64,000 nucleotides of DNA from Pseudomonas alkylphenolica (GCF_016009175.1 NZ_JADUCM010000010.1:102421-166420), one strand, 5' to 3'. Shown: positions 30,101 to 38,924, numbered from the stretch's first letter. Numbers and translations are program-made. The notes: a model not told the origin generated them from the sequence alone.

Positions 30101-30959
30101 CGACTGCTTCCTGCAGTGTGAGGCCGAACAGGCTCAGTTGCTGGCAAGGCAGACTGCCAGGGTCTTCGGCAAGGACAAGCAGGGCATCCATCGCCGCGCC
30201 ATCGAGGTGATGACGCAAGAACGCAATGTCTGCGTCCCGCTGCAGTTGCGCCCGATACATTGTGATGGCGAGCGGGGCGACGTCCGTGCGGGCGTACAGG
30301 CTTGTCAGGTGCTGTTGGTAACGTTGGCCAATGTCCAGGTCGCGGCAGGTCCGGGCGAAATCGTCGGGGCTGAGGGGCAGGGCCTTGATGCCATAGGCCT
30401 CGGAGTCCATGGCGTAGTCGACCAGGCTTTCGCTGTCGCCCAGTGGTGCTTTGCCGATGACCTGGGTTTTGCTGACCTGGATGTCACCCGCCAGCGCCAG
30501 GGCGCTGTCCGGGCTGAAACTGACGTCGTCGGCAAAGTTTTGCAGCGCAGCCTCCAGCAGGCTGTGCCGCTCATGCTCACTGACGTAGGTTTGCCAGGTG
30601 AAGAGGTGACGAATACGGATTAACTCGCTAGTACGCACGGGGGCGTCCAGTTGATGGTCGCTGAGCAGGCGTTCGCTTAACAGCGGCTCGGCAAATTCGG
30701 CGATCTGTTTGAGGCCCTTGAGTGCGCGTGCCAGCGCCTGTTGCGCAGCATCCAGGCGGGCGCCACTGGCCAGGACGGCCTCACGCAGGTCGGGGGCGGC
30801 ATTGGCAAACCAGGGGGCGAGGTTATCGGCTAATCCCTGGGCGGGCGTCAGTGCCTTGCCCAGCGCGCGCCAGTTGTCTGCTGTGGCGTGGTGACTCCAG
30901 TGCGGGAGCTGCTGCTTGATCAATAGCAGGTGCGGGTTGAGCGGTGGTGTCGGTTGCAT
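27150..30959 (-). CDS. Large DUF6543-like/leucine-rich-repeat protein, possible effector
   Basis: A 1269-residue protein without signal peptide. The long N-terminal part (about 1-900) resembles the DUF6543 region of Pseudomonas toxin/effector-like proteins and has a hydrophobic pair near 430-500 (VPEIGALMLAVTAYQLL; VGLNLALIAGLHVAGKGVG) that may insert in membranes. A leucine-rich-repeat block follows at about 990-1170 (LDLSNLELENQDLSSL; LRILDLSDNPLL; ISLDLSDNQFTHLP). Some relatives end in an NEL-type E3 ubiquitin-ligase domain of about 250-300 residues with an essential Cys. Here only about 90 residues follow the LRRs and contain no Cys, so that activity is unlikely. AAGGAG precedes the ATG. 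It is a single gene with no secretion genes nearby. A host- or competitor-directed role is inference. Confidence 0.7.
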   Translation of the reverse strand: MQPTPPLNPHLLLIKQQLPHWSHHATADNWRALGKALTPAQGLADNLAPWFANAAPDLREAVLASGARLDAAQQALARALKGLKQIAEFAEPLLSERLLSDHQLDAPVRTSELIRIRHLFTWQTYVSEHERHSLLEAALQNFADDVSFSPDSALALAGDIQVSKTQVIGKAPLGDSESLVDYAMDSEAYGIKALPLSPDDFARTCRDLDIGQRYQQHLTSLYARTDVAPLAITMYRAQLQRDADIAFLRHHLDGAAMDALLVLAEDPGSLPCQQLSLFGLTLQEAVVIDTDTAGLLLHLPGHTAALRQFPDLAQLHRQLCQDLLDPALRQRVSSYLAHDLRPAFLSRLQQNLDATGGAPADQRWPLREGADLHLELRVIDAPLFSFHHNQQVARLKAEARQLAVPTADADEKARRQRLAHWESAGFDTLMVAGLFVPEIGALMLAVTAYQLLDEVFEGYEAWRIGDRHEALAHAKNVGLNLALIAGLHVAGKGVGKLVSSPLMEELEPITRADGSLRLWRPELAPYRSAQVLPNALEPNAQGQFIYQGRCFIRLDGTLYEQQLDVTLQRWRIVHPDQPNAYQPLLEHNGDGAWRLQLEEPQRWGEDQLLRRLSQHLGQLDDTTLREAMAISGATRAQLQAIYLSGEATPPLLLDTLERLTLARQLPELTGTALERAYAGTAASAAEQRLCADFPRLSTPLARRLLGRLSEEKLNAWTDRGTLPAWLRAQAEQVNAELPRVRALEGLYQPQFASADSDRLLFACLERLPEWPGDLRLELREASPDGPLLAALGEVSAGTRRLVLKSSQGYEAFRGERPVAGRQKSDPLRAIVDVLPKTTQPAWVGDAGAKTLRSQVLTEAQRSRHVWSPGHWGTQAQSASRKIGLRGGAPLEPLAPPSPFRTSLAARLRRLYPYISDEQIEDLLADWRRRLNSAEREILVRERALEDLRAELATWARGVPRRERAIQRVINAWRQTPALQLENGERVLGLDLSNLELENQDLSSLAQLNQFPSVKRLVLDGNRALNQLPDALFARCPHLENLRLVDCRFDRLPQLANPRNLQWLDMDGNRITWDDNAQASLERFTQLRILDLSDNPLLRSPNLSSPAFPHLRALFMHNCSLSELPLGLADIRDPISLDLSDNQFTHLPPGFTLPTANAVVMRLESDWLGAGIRRQIDDYYTRFGVDLLVDDGDYEELLEAATPTQMDLWRQLPLQYRRDLRELLNGEPFLTDPQQARAGFWARIDLFVNDPVFRRLALSRPAGALFELPL

Positions 30960-31033
30960 GCTGATGCTCCTTGGTCGAAGGACGGCATCAGGCCGCAGCG
31001 CATGCCCGCGCAGGTGGTAATCCTATAAAGCCT

Positions 31034-31969
31034 TTACGCCACGGGATGCTGGGCGCGAAACGCCTGCGCTTCTTCTACCAGCCAGTCGTGCACGGCGCGG
31101 GCGCTCGGGTGGGCCAGGCCGCCGGGCGGGTACAGCAGCACATAGCGCTTGTGATTGGCGATCGGCAGGCCGAACGGCACGATCAAGGTGCCTCGCTCCA
31201 GTTCGTCATTAAGCAGCGTGCGCCGGGCGATGGCCACGCCGATACCGGCAATCGCTGCTTCGATGGTCAGGTGGTTGCGGTTGAAGGTGTGCCCGCGACG
31301 CACATCCAGCCCGGCGGCGCCGATACCGTCGAGGTAGAACTCCCATTCGGCATATTCGGAACTGCCGCGCCAGGCGGTGATGTCGTGCAGCAGCGGGTAG
31401 TGGGCAAGGTCGGCCGGGCCGTGCAATGGCGGGCGCCCGCGTAGCAAGCCTGGCGAGCACACCGGGAAAATCAGCTCGTCCAGCAGTGGCGTTGAATGCA
31501 TGCCCGGGTAGCTGCCGTCATTAAGGTCGATGGCCAGGTCGAAGTCGCCTTCATGCAACGCCTGGCTGCTGTCTTCGGCCACCAGGCGCAGCTGGATGTC
31601 CGGGTAGCGCTGTTGCAGGCGTGGCAGGCGCGGCGTCAGCCACTTGGCCAGAAACGAAGGGATCGAGCGCAGGCGCAGGGTTCCGCGAATCTCGCCGGCG
31701 TCCAGGCGCCGCAGTTCGGCATCGATGCTGCCGTAGGCTTCGCTGACCGTCTGCGCCAGGCGCTGGCCCTCGGCGGTCAGCTCAACGCCTCGCGCGCGGC
31801 GCAGGAACAACCGAAAGCCCAGGCGCTCTTCCAGTTGTCGGATTTGCTGGCTGACGGCCCCGGGGGTGATGTGCAGTTCTTCGGCGCAACGGGTGAACGA
31901 CAAATGCCGCGCCGCGCAGGAAAACACGTGCAGCCAGACGTAGGTCTGGCCATTCATTTGTCGTCTCAT
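31034..31969 (-). CDS. LysR-family regulator of serine genes (GcvA/DsdC-like)
   Basis: A 311-residue LysR-type regulator: winged helix-turn-helix at residues 10-65 (HLSFTRCAEELHITPGAVSQ, QQIRQLEERLG) and a substrate-binding domain from about 95. It resembles the GcvA/DsdC branch, whose members often sense amino acids. It is divergent from sdaA with 146 bp between the two starts, the classic layout for a LysR activator and its target, so control of L-serine deaminase and transport is likely. The start could also be the ATG four codons later (31957), which has a weak GAGACGA upstream; no good site precedes 31969. Confidence 0.85.
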   Translation of the reverse strand: MRRQMNGQTYVWLHVFSCAARHLSFTRCAEELHITPGAVSQQIRQLEERLGFRLFLRRARGVELTAEGQRLAQTVSEAYGSIDAELRRLDAGEIRGTLRLRSIPSFLAKWLTPRLPRLQQRYPDIQLRLVAEDSSQALHEGDFDLAIDLNDGSYPGMHSTPLLDELIFPVCSPGLLRGRPPLHGPADLAHYPLLHDITAWRGSSEYAEWEFYLDGIGAAGLDVRRGHTFNRNHLTIEAAIAGIGVAIARRTLLNDELERGTLIVPFGLPIANHKRYVLLYPPGGLAHPSARAVHDWLVEEAQAFRAQHPVA

Positions 31970-32115
31970 GGTTTAGTTCTGCTAAAGGCTTGCTTAGAAA
32001 GATTCGTTGGTCAATGCCACAGTGACCGGGCAGTATCGCGCAACTTCGCGACACCCATCAATTTTTTCACAACGCCGCAGCGCAACAACAGTTGCCCAAG
32101 CGTGCAGGCATTAGC

Positions 32116-33492
32116 ATGGCTATCAGTGTTTTCGACCTTTTCAAAATTGGTATCGGGCCTTCAAGTTCCCATACCGTAGGCCCGATGCGGGCGGCTGCAA
32201 CCTTCGCCCAGGCCCTGCGCGAGGGCGGACAGTTGGCGCAGGTCAGCCGGGTCGAGGTTCGCCTGTATGGCTCGCTGTCGGCTACCGGCGTCGGCCATGC
32301 CACCGACCGCGCCTGCCTGTTGGGGTTGATGGGCGAATGGCCCGACCAGATAGACCCGCAACACATCGAACCGCTCATCAGCCAGCTCCAGCAGAGCCGG
32401 GTGTTGTCGCTGGATGGCCGCCATGCCATCGAATTCGACTGCAGCCGGGACCTACTGCTGCTCGACGAGAGCCTGCCGTATCACCCCAATGCCATGACCC
32501 TGGAAGCGTTCGCCGGCAGCACGTCGCTGCTGCATCAGACCTACTATTCGGTGGGTGGTGGCTTCATCGTCGAAGCGGCGCAACTCGAAGCTGCGCACGA
32601 CAGCGCCGAGCAGGTCAAACTGCCCTATGACTTCGACAGTGCCGCCGAGCTGCTGGCGCTGTGCAAAGAGCACGGCTTGCGGGTCAGCCAGTTGATGATG
32701 GCCAACGAATGCGCCTGGCGCTCCGAGGCCGACGTGCGCAGCGGCTTGCTCAGGCTCTGGGAGGCTATGCGCGAGTGCGTCGACAACGGTTTGCGCAACG
32801 AGGGCATTTTGCCGGGTGGCCTCAAGGTCAAGCGCCGCGCAGCCAAATTGCACCGCAGCCTGCAGGTGCTGAGCAAACCCAACGTGATCGGTTCAACCTT
32901 GAGCGCCATGGAGTGGGTCAACCTGTTTGCCCTGGCGGTAAATGAAGAGAACGCCGCCGGTGGCCGCATGGTCACCGCGCCCACCAACGGTGCGGCGGGC
33001 ATCATTCCGGCGGTGCTGCACTACTACATGAAGTTCAACCCGGACGGCTGCGACAACGACGTGGTCGACTTTCTGCTCAGCGCCGCCGCCGTCGGCATCT
33101 TGTGCAAGAAGAATGCGTCGATCTCCGGTGCCGAAGTGGGTTGCCAGGGTGAGGTCGGTTCGGCCTGCTCGAGGGCTGCCGCCGGCCGGGCCGACGTCCT
33201 GGGGGCGACCCCGATGCAGCTGGAGAACGCTGCCGAGATCGCCCTGGAACACAACCTCGGCCTGACCTGCGATCCGGTCGGCGGCCTGGGGCAGGTGCCG
33301 TGCATCGAGCGAAATGCCATCGCCGCGGTCATGGCCATCAATGCCGTGCAATTGGCCCTGCGCGGCGACGGCGAACACTTCATCTCGCTGGACCGGGTGA
33401 TCCGCACCATGCGCGACACCGGTGCCGACATGCATGCCAACTACAAGGAGACTTCGCGCGGTGGCCTGGCGGTCGCTTTCGTCGAGTGCTGA
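32116..33492 (+). CDS. sdaA: L-serine ammonia-lyase (deaminase), iron-sulfur type
   Basis: A 458-residue single-chain L-serine dehydratase that converts L-serine to pyruvate and ammonia using a 4Fe-4S cluster. Seen: the N-terminal beta-domain start (SVFDLFKIGIGPSSSHTVGP), and the alpha-domain with cluster cysteines in KKNASISGAEVGCQGEVGSA and LTCDPVGGLGQVPCIERNA. Length equals the known Pseudomonas enzyme. The frame opens earlier at a TTG (32092), but the ATG at 32116 begins the conserved domain and is preferred. It is followed, after a REP element, by a serine transporter, and diverges from a LysR regulator, so uptake, breakdown and control of serine are together. Confidence 0.95.
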   Translation: MAISVFDLFKIGIGPSSSHTVGPMRAAATFAQALREGGQLAQVSRVEVRLYGSLSATGVGHATDRACLLGLMGEWPDQIDPQHIEPLISQLQQSRVLSLDGRHAIEFDCSRDLLLLDESLPYHPNAMTLEAFAGSTSLLHQTYYSVGGGFIVEAAQLEAAHDSAEQVKLPYDFDSAAELLALCKEHGLRVSQLMMANECAWRSEADVRSGLLRLWEAMRECVDNGLRNEGILPGGLKVKRRAAKLHRSLQVLSKPNVIGSTLSAMEWVNLFALAVNEENAAGGRMVTAPTNGAAGIIPAVLHYYMKFNPDGCDNDVVDFLLSAAAVGILCKKNASISGAEVGCQGEVGSACSRAAAGRADVLGATPMQLENAAEIALEHNLGLTCDPVGGLGQVPCIERNAIAAVMAINAVQLALRGDGEHFISLDRVIRTMRDTGADMHANYKETSRGGLAVAFVEC

Positions 33493-33513
33493 ACCCGTCG
33501 ACAACCCCCAAGT

Positions 33514-33606
33514 GAGCGCTTTGCGCTCAATCGCAGGCTGTCGCCAGCTCCTACAGATCTGTGGGTGGGAGCTGGCGACAGCCTGCGATCGACCGCGAAG
33601 CGGTCG
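33514..33606. repeat. REP-type composite inverted repeat
   Basis: A perfect 21-bp inverted repeat (33530-33550 with 33569-33589, based on TCGCAGGCTGTCGCCAGCTC) is flanked by two small hairpins, GAGCGC-TTT-GCGCTC at 33514 and CGACCGC-GAA-GCGGTCG at 33590. It lies between sdaA and its transporter gene and belongs to a different REP family from the 88-bp REPINs. Confidence 0.8.
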
Positions 33607-33664
33607 CAGATACGCGTAACGCAGTTCGTTCATAAGCAACAAAAACAACTACAAGGCAATATCG

Positions 33665-34963
33665 ATGACTGATGTAAACACCACCACGAACCTTGGTGTG
33701 GGCGCTGCTGCGCCTGCACAAAGCACCAGCTGGAACCGCCACGACACCACCTGGGTGCTGGGCCTGTACGGTACTGCCATTGGCGCCGGTACCCTGTTCC
33801 TGCCCATCAACGCCGGGGTAGGGGGCTTCTGGCCGCTGCTGGTACTGGCGCTGCTGGCGTTCCCCATGACCTATTACGCGCACCGTGGCCTGACGCGCTT
33901 CGTGCTGTCCGGCAAGCGCGGCGCCAGTGAAGACATTACCGAAGTGGTCGAAGAACACTTCGGTGTCGGCGCGGGCAAGCTGATCACCTTGCTGTATTTC
34001 CTGGCGATCTTCCCGATTCTGCTGGTGTACAGCGTCGCGCTGACCAACACCCTGGGCAACTTCATGGAGCACCAGCTGCACATGACCCCGCCACCGCGGG
34101 CGCTGCTGTCGCTGCTGCTGATCTGCGGCCTGATGGTAGTGGTGCGCAGTGGCCAGGGCATCATCGTCAAAGTCATGAGCCTGTTGGTTTACCCGTTTGT
34201 CGCCGCCTTGCTGCTGTTGGCCCTGAGCCTGATTCCCAACTGGAACGGCGCCTTCTTCGCCCAGGCCGCCGACGGCATGCCGATGGATGCGTTCATCAAG
34301 ACCTTGTGGCTGGCCATTCCGGTGATGGTGTTTTCATTCAACCACTCACCGATCATCTCGGCCTTCGCCGTGGACCAGAAGCACCGCTACGGTGAGCAGG
34401 CTGACCACAAAAGCGGCCGGATTCTGGCCTTCGCCCATGTGATGATGGTGCTGACGGTGATGTTCTTCTGCTTCAGCTGCGTGCTGGCGTTGAGCCCGGC
34501 GGACCTGGCTGCGGCCAAGCAACAGAACATTTCGATCCTGTCGTACCTGGCCAACCACTTCCAGACTCCGGTGATTGCCTTTGTCGCACCGTTGATTGCG
34601 CTGGTGGCGATCACCAAGTCGTTCCTCGGTCACTACATCGGCGCCAGCGAAGGCTTCCAGGGCATGATCGTGAAAAGCCTGCGCAGCCGTGGCAAACAGC
34701 TTTCGGCCAAGCGCCTGGAGCAGATGACCGCGCTGTTCATGGTACTGGCCTGCTGGGCAGTGGCGACCCTCAACCCGAGCATCCTCGGCATGATCGAGAA
34801 CCTCGGTGGGCCGATCATCGCCTGCCTGCTGTTCCTGATGCCGATGTATGCAATCAACAAAGTGCCGTCGTTGCGCAAATACTCGGGCCGCGTGTCCAAT
34901 GTGTTTGTGGTGCTGATCGGCCTGATCACCCTGTCGGCGATTCTCTACGGCCTGTTTGCCTGA
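33665..34963 (+). CDS. sdaC: Serine transporter, HAAAP family (SdaC-like)
   Basis: A 432-residue inner-membrane carrier with about 11 membrane helices, of the hydroxy/aromatic amino acid permease family. The start GLYGTAIGAGTLFLPINAG is the family signature of helix 1, and VFSFNHSPIISAFA in the middle is also conserved. SdaC imports L-serine with protons. Position after the L-serine deaminase gene makes serine the probable substrate; threonine or aromatic amino acids are family alternatives. The REP element in the 172-bp gap may tune expression relative to sdaA. No clear Shine-Dalgarno sequence: the ATG follows CAAGGCAATATCG. Confidence 0.9.
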   Translation: MTDVNTTTNLGVGAAAPAQSTSWNRHDTTWVLGLYGTAIGAGTLFLPINAGVGGFWPLLVLALLAFPMTYYAHRGLTRFVLSGKRGASEDITEVVEEHFGVGAGKLITLLYFLAIFPILLVYSVALTNTLGNFMEHQLHMTPPPRALLSLLLICGLMVVVRSGQGIIVKVMSLLVYPFVAALLLLALSLIPNWNGAFFAQAADGMPMDAFIKTLWLAIPVMVFSFNHSPIISAFAVDQKHRYGEQADHKSGRILAFAHVMMVLTVMFFCFSCVLALSPADLAAAKQQNISILSYLANHFQTPVIAFVAPLIALVAITKSFLGHYIGASEGFQGMIVKSLRSRGKQLSAKRLEQMTALFMVLACWAVATLNPSILGMIENLGGPIIACLLFLMPMYAINKVPSLRKYSGRVSNVFVVLIGLITLSAILYGLFA

Positions 34964-35053
34964 CCGGCTTTCCTTGGGCGGGGCTTGGCGCTAGTGTTAA
35001 CGCACTCGCGTCGGGCCCCGTTGGCCTGGCCATCGCCAAGGAAGCCACCACCG

Positions 35054-35461
35054 ATGTCCGATTCGACCGTTCACGCCGAGCTGGGTGAGATCCCGTACAC
35101 CGTCAACCTGTCTGCTGGCGTCAACCAGTGGCTGGCCGATGAAAGCGAAAAGCTCGGTGGTCATGATCGCGGCCCTGATCCGCACCAGCTGTTGTTGTCG
35201 GCCCTGGGCGCCTGTACGGCGATTACCCTGTCGATGTACGCCAAGCGCAAGGAATGGCCATTGCAGCACGTGCATGTGCTGCTCGATATCGTCAAGGAAG
35301 AGAAAACCCAGCCGCAGCGCACCGAAATCAAGCGCGTGATCGAATTGCATGGCGAACTGGATGACGCCCAGCGCGAACGCTTGCTGGGCGTGGCCAATGC
35401 CTGTCCGGTCCACAAACTGCTCAGCGGCACCATCGTCATCGACAGCCAGCTGAGCGAGTAG
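35054..35461 (+). CDS. OsmC-family protein
   Basis: A 135-residue OsmC-type protein. The N-terminus holds the antiparallel beta sheet (YTVNLSAG), and the two redox-active cysteines of the family are present in [12 protein letters not shown] and [11 protein letters not shown]. Members are thiol-dependent hydroperoxide reductases. The long shadow of frame upstream to 34985 was rejected: the ATG at 35054 is preceded by AAGGAAG and starts the domain. It lies 90 bp after the serine transporter and convergent with the enoyl-CoA hydratase gene. This shorter form, with [15 protein letters not shown], is the YhfA-like branch; the in vivo substrate is unknown. Confidence 0.88.
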   Translation: MSDSTVHAELGEIPYTVNLSAGVNQWLADESEKLGGHDRGPDPHQLLLSALGACTAITLSMYAKRKEWPLQHVHVLLDIVKEEKTQPQRTEIKRVIELHGELDDAQRERLLGVANACPVHKLLSGTIVIDSQLSE

Positions 35462-35480
35462 GGCGCTTGCTTGCGCGGCG

Positions 35481-36227
35481 TCAGTCCTTGACCAGCGCCC
35501 GCAACGCCGCCTTCGCTTCAGGGGTATGCAGGCGCTCGATGAACAGCAGGCCTTCGCGTTCAACGCAGGCCTGAAGTTCTGCCCGATGGGTGTCCTTGAG
35601 CAGGCGTTTGCTCACCCGCAGCGCGGCCTGCGGCAAGCTTTGCAGGCGCTGCGCCAGTTGCCTGGCAGCGTTCAGGCACTGCTCTCCGTCTTCATGCAGT
35701 TCGTTGGCCAGCCCCCACTGCACGGCTTGCTCACCGTTGAGCAGCTCATTGCACAGCAGCAAGCGGGCGGCGCGGGCATGCCCGAGCAGGCGTGGCAGCA
35801 ACAGGCTGGAGCCAAACTCCGGGCACAGCCCCAGCGGCACGAATGGCATCCTTAGCTTGGCCGAGCGGCTGACCAGTACCTGGTCGCAATGCAGCAGCAA
35901 GGTGGTGCCGATGCCGATGGCCGCGCCACTGACTGCCGCAATCAACGGTTTGTCCACCTCCATGACGATGCGCATCAGGCGAAACACCGGGCTGTCCATG
36001 TCGCTGGGCGGGTTGTCGAGAAAGTCCTTGAGGTCGTTGCCGGCGCTGAAGCACTGCGCGCCACCGGTCAGGATGATGACCTCCACCTGCGGGTCTTCGC
36101 TGGCGCTCAGCAACTGGTCGCCCAGCTGGCTGTACATGGCGTTGTTCATGGCGTTGAGCTTGTCGGGCCGGTTGAAGGTCAAGGTCAACAAGCCGTTGTT
36201 CAAGTCGCGGGTGATCAGGTCGTTCAT
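35481..36227 (-). CDS. Enoyl-CoA hydratase/isomerase family protein
   Basis: A 248-residue crotonase-fold protein. The oxyanion-hole segments are present (SAGNDLKDF and AAIGIGTTLLL), and Glu in LGLCPEFGSS sits where one catalytic acid of hydratases lies; the other Glu (usually E144) position is occupied by non-acidic residues in GIGTTLLLHCD, as in isomerases. It could therefore be an enoyl-CoA isomerase rather than a hydratase. It is the third gene of a minus-strand operon after a flavoenzyme and an XRE-cupin regulator, with a 31-bp gap, so it probably acts on a CoA intermediate of that unknown pathway. Confidence 0.85.
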   Translation of the reverse strand: MNDLITRDLNNGLLTLTFNRPDKLNAMNNAMYSQLGDQLLSASEDPQVEVIILTGGAQCFSAGNDLKDFLDNPPSDMDSPVFRLMRIVMEVDKPLIAAVSGAAIGIGTTLLLHCDQVLVSRSAKLRMPFVPLGLCPEFGSSLLLPRLLGHARAARLLLCNELLNGEQAVQWGLANELHEDGEQCLNAARQLAQRLQSLPQAALRVSKRLLKDTHRAELQACVEREGLLFIERLHTPEAKAALRALVKD

Positions 36228-36258
36228 GGCAAGCCTTTATTGTTGTTGTCCTGGGGGG

Positions 36259-36873
36259 TTAGAAAGTGGGTGGCGTGATGACCCAGATCACCACGGCATC
36301 CACGTCGCCAGGGTTGCCGTAGCGGTGCGGCTCCTGGCTGGAAAAACTGAAACTGTCGCCTTCGCTCAACTGAAAGTAACGATCGCCCACCCACAGTTCA
36401 AAACTGCCGGACAACAGGTAACCGGCTTCTTCGCCCTCGTGGCTGTAGCTTTGCTGGCTGTAGGTGCCGGGCGGGAAGCGCGAGTGGAGCATTTCCAGCT
36501 CGCGATTGGGCTGCGGGGTCAGTAGCTGGTCGACGATACCGTCTTCGTAATGCACGCTCAGGCGGCTGCTTTTGCGCACCACGTAGCCGTTGTCTTCAGG
36601 GGCGGTGCTGGCTTCGCTGGCGAAGAACCATTGAATGGTCACGCCGAGGCTGCGGGCAATATTGAACAGCGCCGGAATCGACGGGTACGACAGGTTGCGC
36701 TCCAGCTGGCTGATGTAGCCTGCCGTCAGCTCGCTCTGCTGCGCAAGCTCGGCCAGGGTCATGCCCCGGCGCTTGCGCAGGCCGCGGATGCGGGTGCCGA
36801 GAAACTGCGGTGCTGCGGCGCCTTCCTGGCCGGGAACGGCGCCGGCGGGCGGCATCTTGCTGCTGTTGCTCAT
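36259..36873 (-). CDS. XRE-family regulator with cupin domain (PuuR-like)
   Basis: A 204-residue regulator: helix-turn-helix at about 30-85 (TLAELAQQSELTAGYISQLE; ISQLERNLSYPSIPALFNIA) and a C-terminal cupin at about 120-200 (HEGEEAGYLLSGSFELWVG, EGDSFSFSSQEPHRYGN). The cupin His/Glu cluster can bind a metal or a small ligand. Such regulators (PuuR, BzdR-like) usually repress catabolic genes for amines or organic acids. The start at 36873 is preferred over ATGs at 36885 and 36894 because GGAG lies just upstream. Middle gene of the flavoenzyme operon; the palindrome at 38925 in the divergent promoter region is a candidate operator. Confidence 0.9.
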   Translation of the reverse strand: MSNSSKMPPAGAVPGQEGAAAPQFLGTRIRGLRKRRGMTLAELAQQSELTAGYISQLERNLSYPSIPALFNIARSLGVTIQWFFASEASTAPEDNGYVVRKSSRLSVHYEDGIVDQLLTPQPNRELEMLHSRFPPGTYSQQSYSHEGEEAGYLLSGSFELWVGDRYFQLSEGDSFSFSSQEPHRYGNPGDVDAVVIWVITPPTF

Positions 36874-36922
36874 TGGGGGCTCCATACCGCGCACGCTGCA
36901 AAGCCCCGGAGTATAAACAGGC

Positions 36923-38872
36923 TCAGAGCGTCCAGGCGACCTTCAATCCTTCGTAAATGGCTTCTTCGGCGGTGCGCGGGGCCAGGCAGTCGCCGATCCG
37001 TTTCACCTCGACCAGTCCCTTGAGTTCGTCAGCCAGGCTATCGACCGGTTGGTGGCCCTGGCACAACACCAGGGTGTCGATGCCTTCGAAGATCATCGGC
37101 TCACCGCTGGCCGTGTGCTGCAGGTACACGGTGTTGTCGTCGCAGCCGTAGAGGCGGGTGTAGGGGGTGATCGCGATACCCAGCTTGTGCAGCTCGCCGG
37201 CCATCTGGTCGCGTACATACAGCGGCAGGCTCTCGCCGCAGTGCGTGCCGTTGACCGCCAGTTGCACCTGGTGGCCGGCGCGCACCAGGCGCTCGGCGAT
37301 GCCCGGGCCGATCCAGTCGCAACGCCAATCCACCACCATCACAGAGCGGCCCAGTGTGACCTCGTCGCGCAGCACCTGCCAGGCGTCGACCACCTGCAGT
37401 TCACCGCCGCGCTCGAACGCTGGCCAGTAGGGTTCGGCGCCGGTGGCCACGATCACCAGGTCAGGTTGTTCACGTTCCACCAGGGCCCGGTCGACCCGGG
37501 TGTTGCGTACCACCTCGACCCCGGCCCGTTGCATTTCGCGCTGCAGGTTGGTGCTGGCACCGCCGAACTCGGCGCGCCGTGGCAGCAGTTGCGCCAGCAG
37601 CACCTGGCCGCCCAGCTGCGCACTGGCTTCGTACAGCGTGACCTGATGCCCGCGCGCTGCCGCGACGGCGGCCGCCTTCATGCCGGCCGGCCCGCCACCG
37701 GCAACCAGAATGCGTTTGCGCACTGCAGCCGGGTGCAATTGGCCGAACTGTTGTTCACGTCCGGTTTCCGGGTGCTGAATGCAGGAGATCGGCAGGCCGC
37801 GATGGAAATGGCCGATGCAGGCCTGGTTGCAGGCAATGCAGGCACGCACATCCTCGGCACGGCCGCTGTCGGTCTTGTTCGGCATTTGCGGGTCGCAGAT
37901 CAGTGCGCGGGTCATGCCGCAGACATCGGCCTGACCACGGGCCAGGATCAGTTCGGCTTCCTGCGGCTGGTTGATGCGCCCGGTGACAAACAGTGGAATC
38001 GACAGGCTGGCCTTGAAGGTGCCGGCCTCGCGCGCCAGGTAGGCCGCCTCGATGGCCATCGGCGGAACGATATGCACCGCGCCACCGAGGGAGGCCGAGG
38101 TGCCGGCAACGATGTGCACGTAGTCCAGTGTCGATTGCAGTGCCTGTACCGCCGCCAGCGATTCGCTCTCGGTGAGGCCTTCGGCATCGCGTTCATCGGC
38201 GCTGATACGCAAGCCGATGATGAAGTCTGCCGAGGTGGCGGCGCGCACGGCGGCAATCACTTCGCGAACAAAGCGCAAGCGCTGCTCCAGCTCGCCGTTG
38301 TAGCCGTCACTGCGACGGTTGACCCGCGGGTTGATGAATTGCGCCGGCAGGTAGCCATGGCTGGCAACCACTTCGACACCATCCAGACCCGCCTGGTGCA
38401 GGCGTCGGGCCGCGTCGGCATAGCCTTGTACGATCTCGTCGATCATCCCTTGGTCAAGTGCACGCGGCATCACCCTGAAGCGTTCATTGGGCACCGCCGA
38501 CGCCGAATAGGCCACTGCCAGCAGGCCATCGCTGGACTCCATGATTTCCCGGCCCGGGTGAAAGATCTGCGACAGCACCACGGTGCCATGGGCATGACAG
38601 GTCTCGGCCAGTTGGCGGTAGCCCTCGATGCAGGCGTCATCGGTGGCCATCAGCACATGGGAGGTATAGCGCGCACTGTCGTGCACCCCGGCGACCTGCA
38701 GCACGATCAGGCCGACACCGCCTTCGGCGCGGGCCTTGTGGTAGGCGATCAGGCGGTCGTTGACCAGGTTGTCGGTGGGGATCGAGGTGTCGTGGCCGCT
38801 GGACATGATGCGGTTCTTCAGGCGTTTGCCACGGATGTGCAGCGGTTCGAACAGGTGCGTGAAGGTCGTCAT
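36923..38872 (-). CDS. Fe-S flavoprotein oxidoreductase (OYE-type, DgcA/FadH-like)
   Basis: A 649-residue flavoenzyme. N-terminal TIM barrel of the old-yellow-enzyme family (FEPLHIRGKRLKNRIMSSGH), a 4Fe-4S site Cys345-x2-Cys348-x3-Cys352-x11-Cys364 (CIACNQACIGHFHRGLPISC), and a C-terminal FAD/NAD(P)-binding half with GGGPAGMKAAAVAAARGHQV. This architecture is shared by 2,4-dienoyl-CoA reductase, trimethylamine dehydrogenase, dimethylglycine demethylase DgcA and N-methylproline demethylases; the substrate cannot be told apart from sequence alone. The frame is open upstream to 39076, but translation from 38872 begins the family N-terminus. It is the first gene of a minus-strand operon divergent from a PotD-like binding protein, which favours a nitrogenous or betaine-like substrate. 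Confidence 0.88.
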   Translation of the reverse strand: MTTFTHLFEPLHIRGKRLKNRIMSSGHDTSIPTDNLVNDRLIAYHKARAEGGVGLIVLQVAGVHDSARYTSHVLMATDDACIEGYRQLAETCHAHGTVVLSQIFHPGREIMESSDGLLAVAYSASAVPNERFRVMPRALDQGMIDEIVQGYADAARRLHQAGLDGVEVVASHGYLPAQFINPRVNRRSDGYNGELEQRLRFVREVIAAVRAATSADFIIGLRISADERDAEGLTESESLAAVQALQSTLDYVHIVAGTSASLGGAVHIVPPMAIEAAYLAREAGTFKASLSIPLFVTGRINQPQEAELILARGQADVCGMTRALICDPQMPNKTDSGRAEDVRACIACNQACIGHFHRGLPISCIQHPETGREQQFGQLHPAAVRKRILVAGGGPAGMKAAAVAAARGHQVTLYEASAQLGGQVLLAQLLPRRAEFGGASTNLQREMQRAGVEVVRNTRVDRALVEREQPDLVIVATGAEPYWPAFERGGELQVVDAWQVLRDEVTLGRSVMVVDWRCDWIGPGIAERLVRAGHQVQLAVNGTHCGESLPLYVRDQMAGELHKLGIAITPYTRLYGCDDNTVYLQHTASGEPMIFEGIDTLVLCQGHQPVDSLADELKGLVEVKRIGDCLAPRTAEEAIYEGLKVAWTL

Positions 38873-38924
38873 GCGGTGCAGGCTCCAGCGGGTTGTTGTT
38901 TTTATTTTTCTATAAAAGTGTAGC

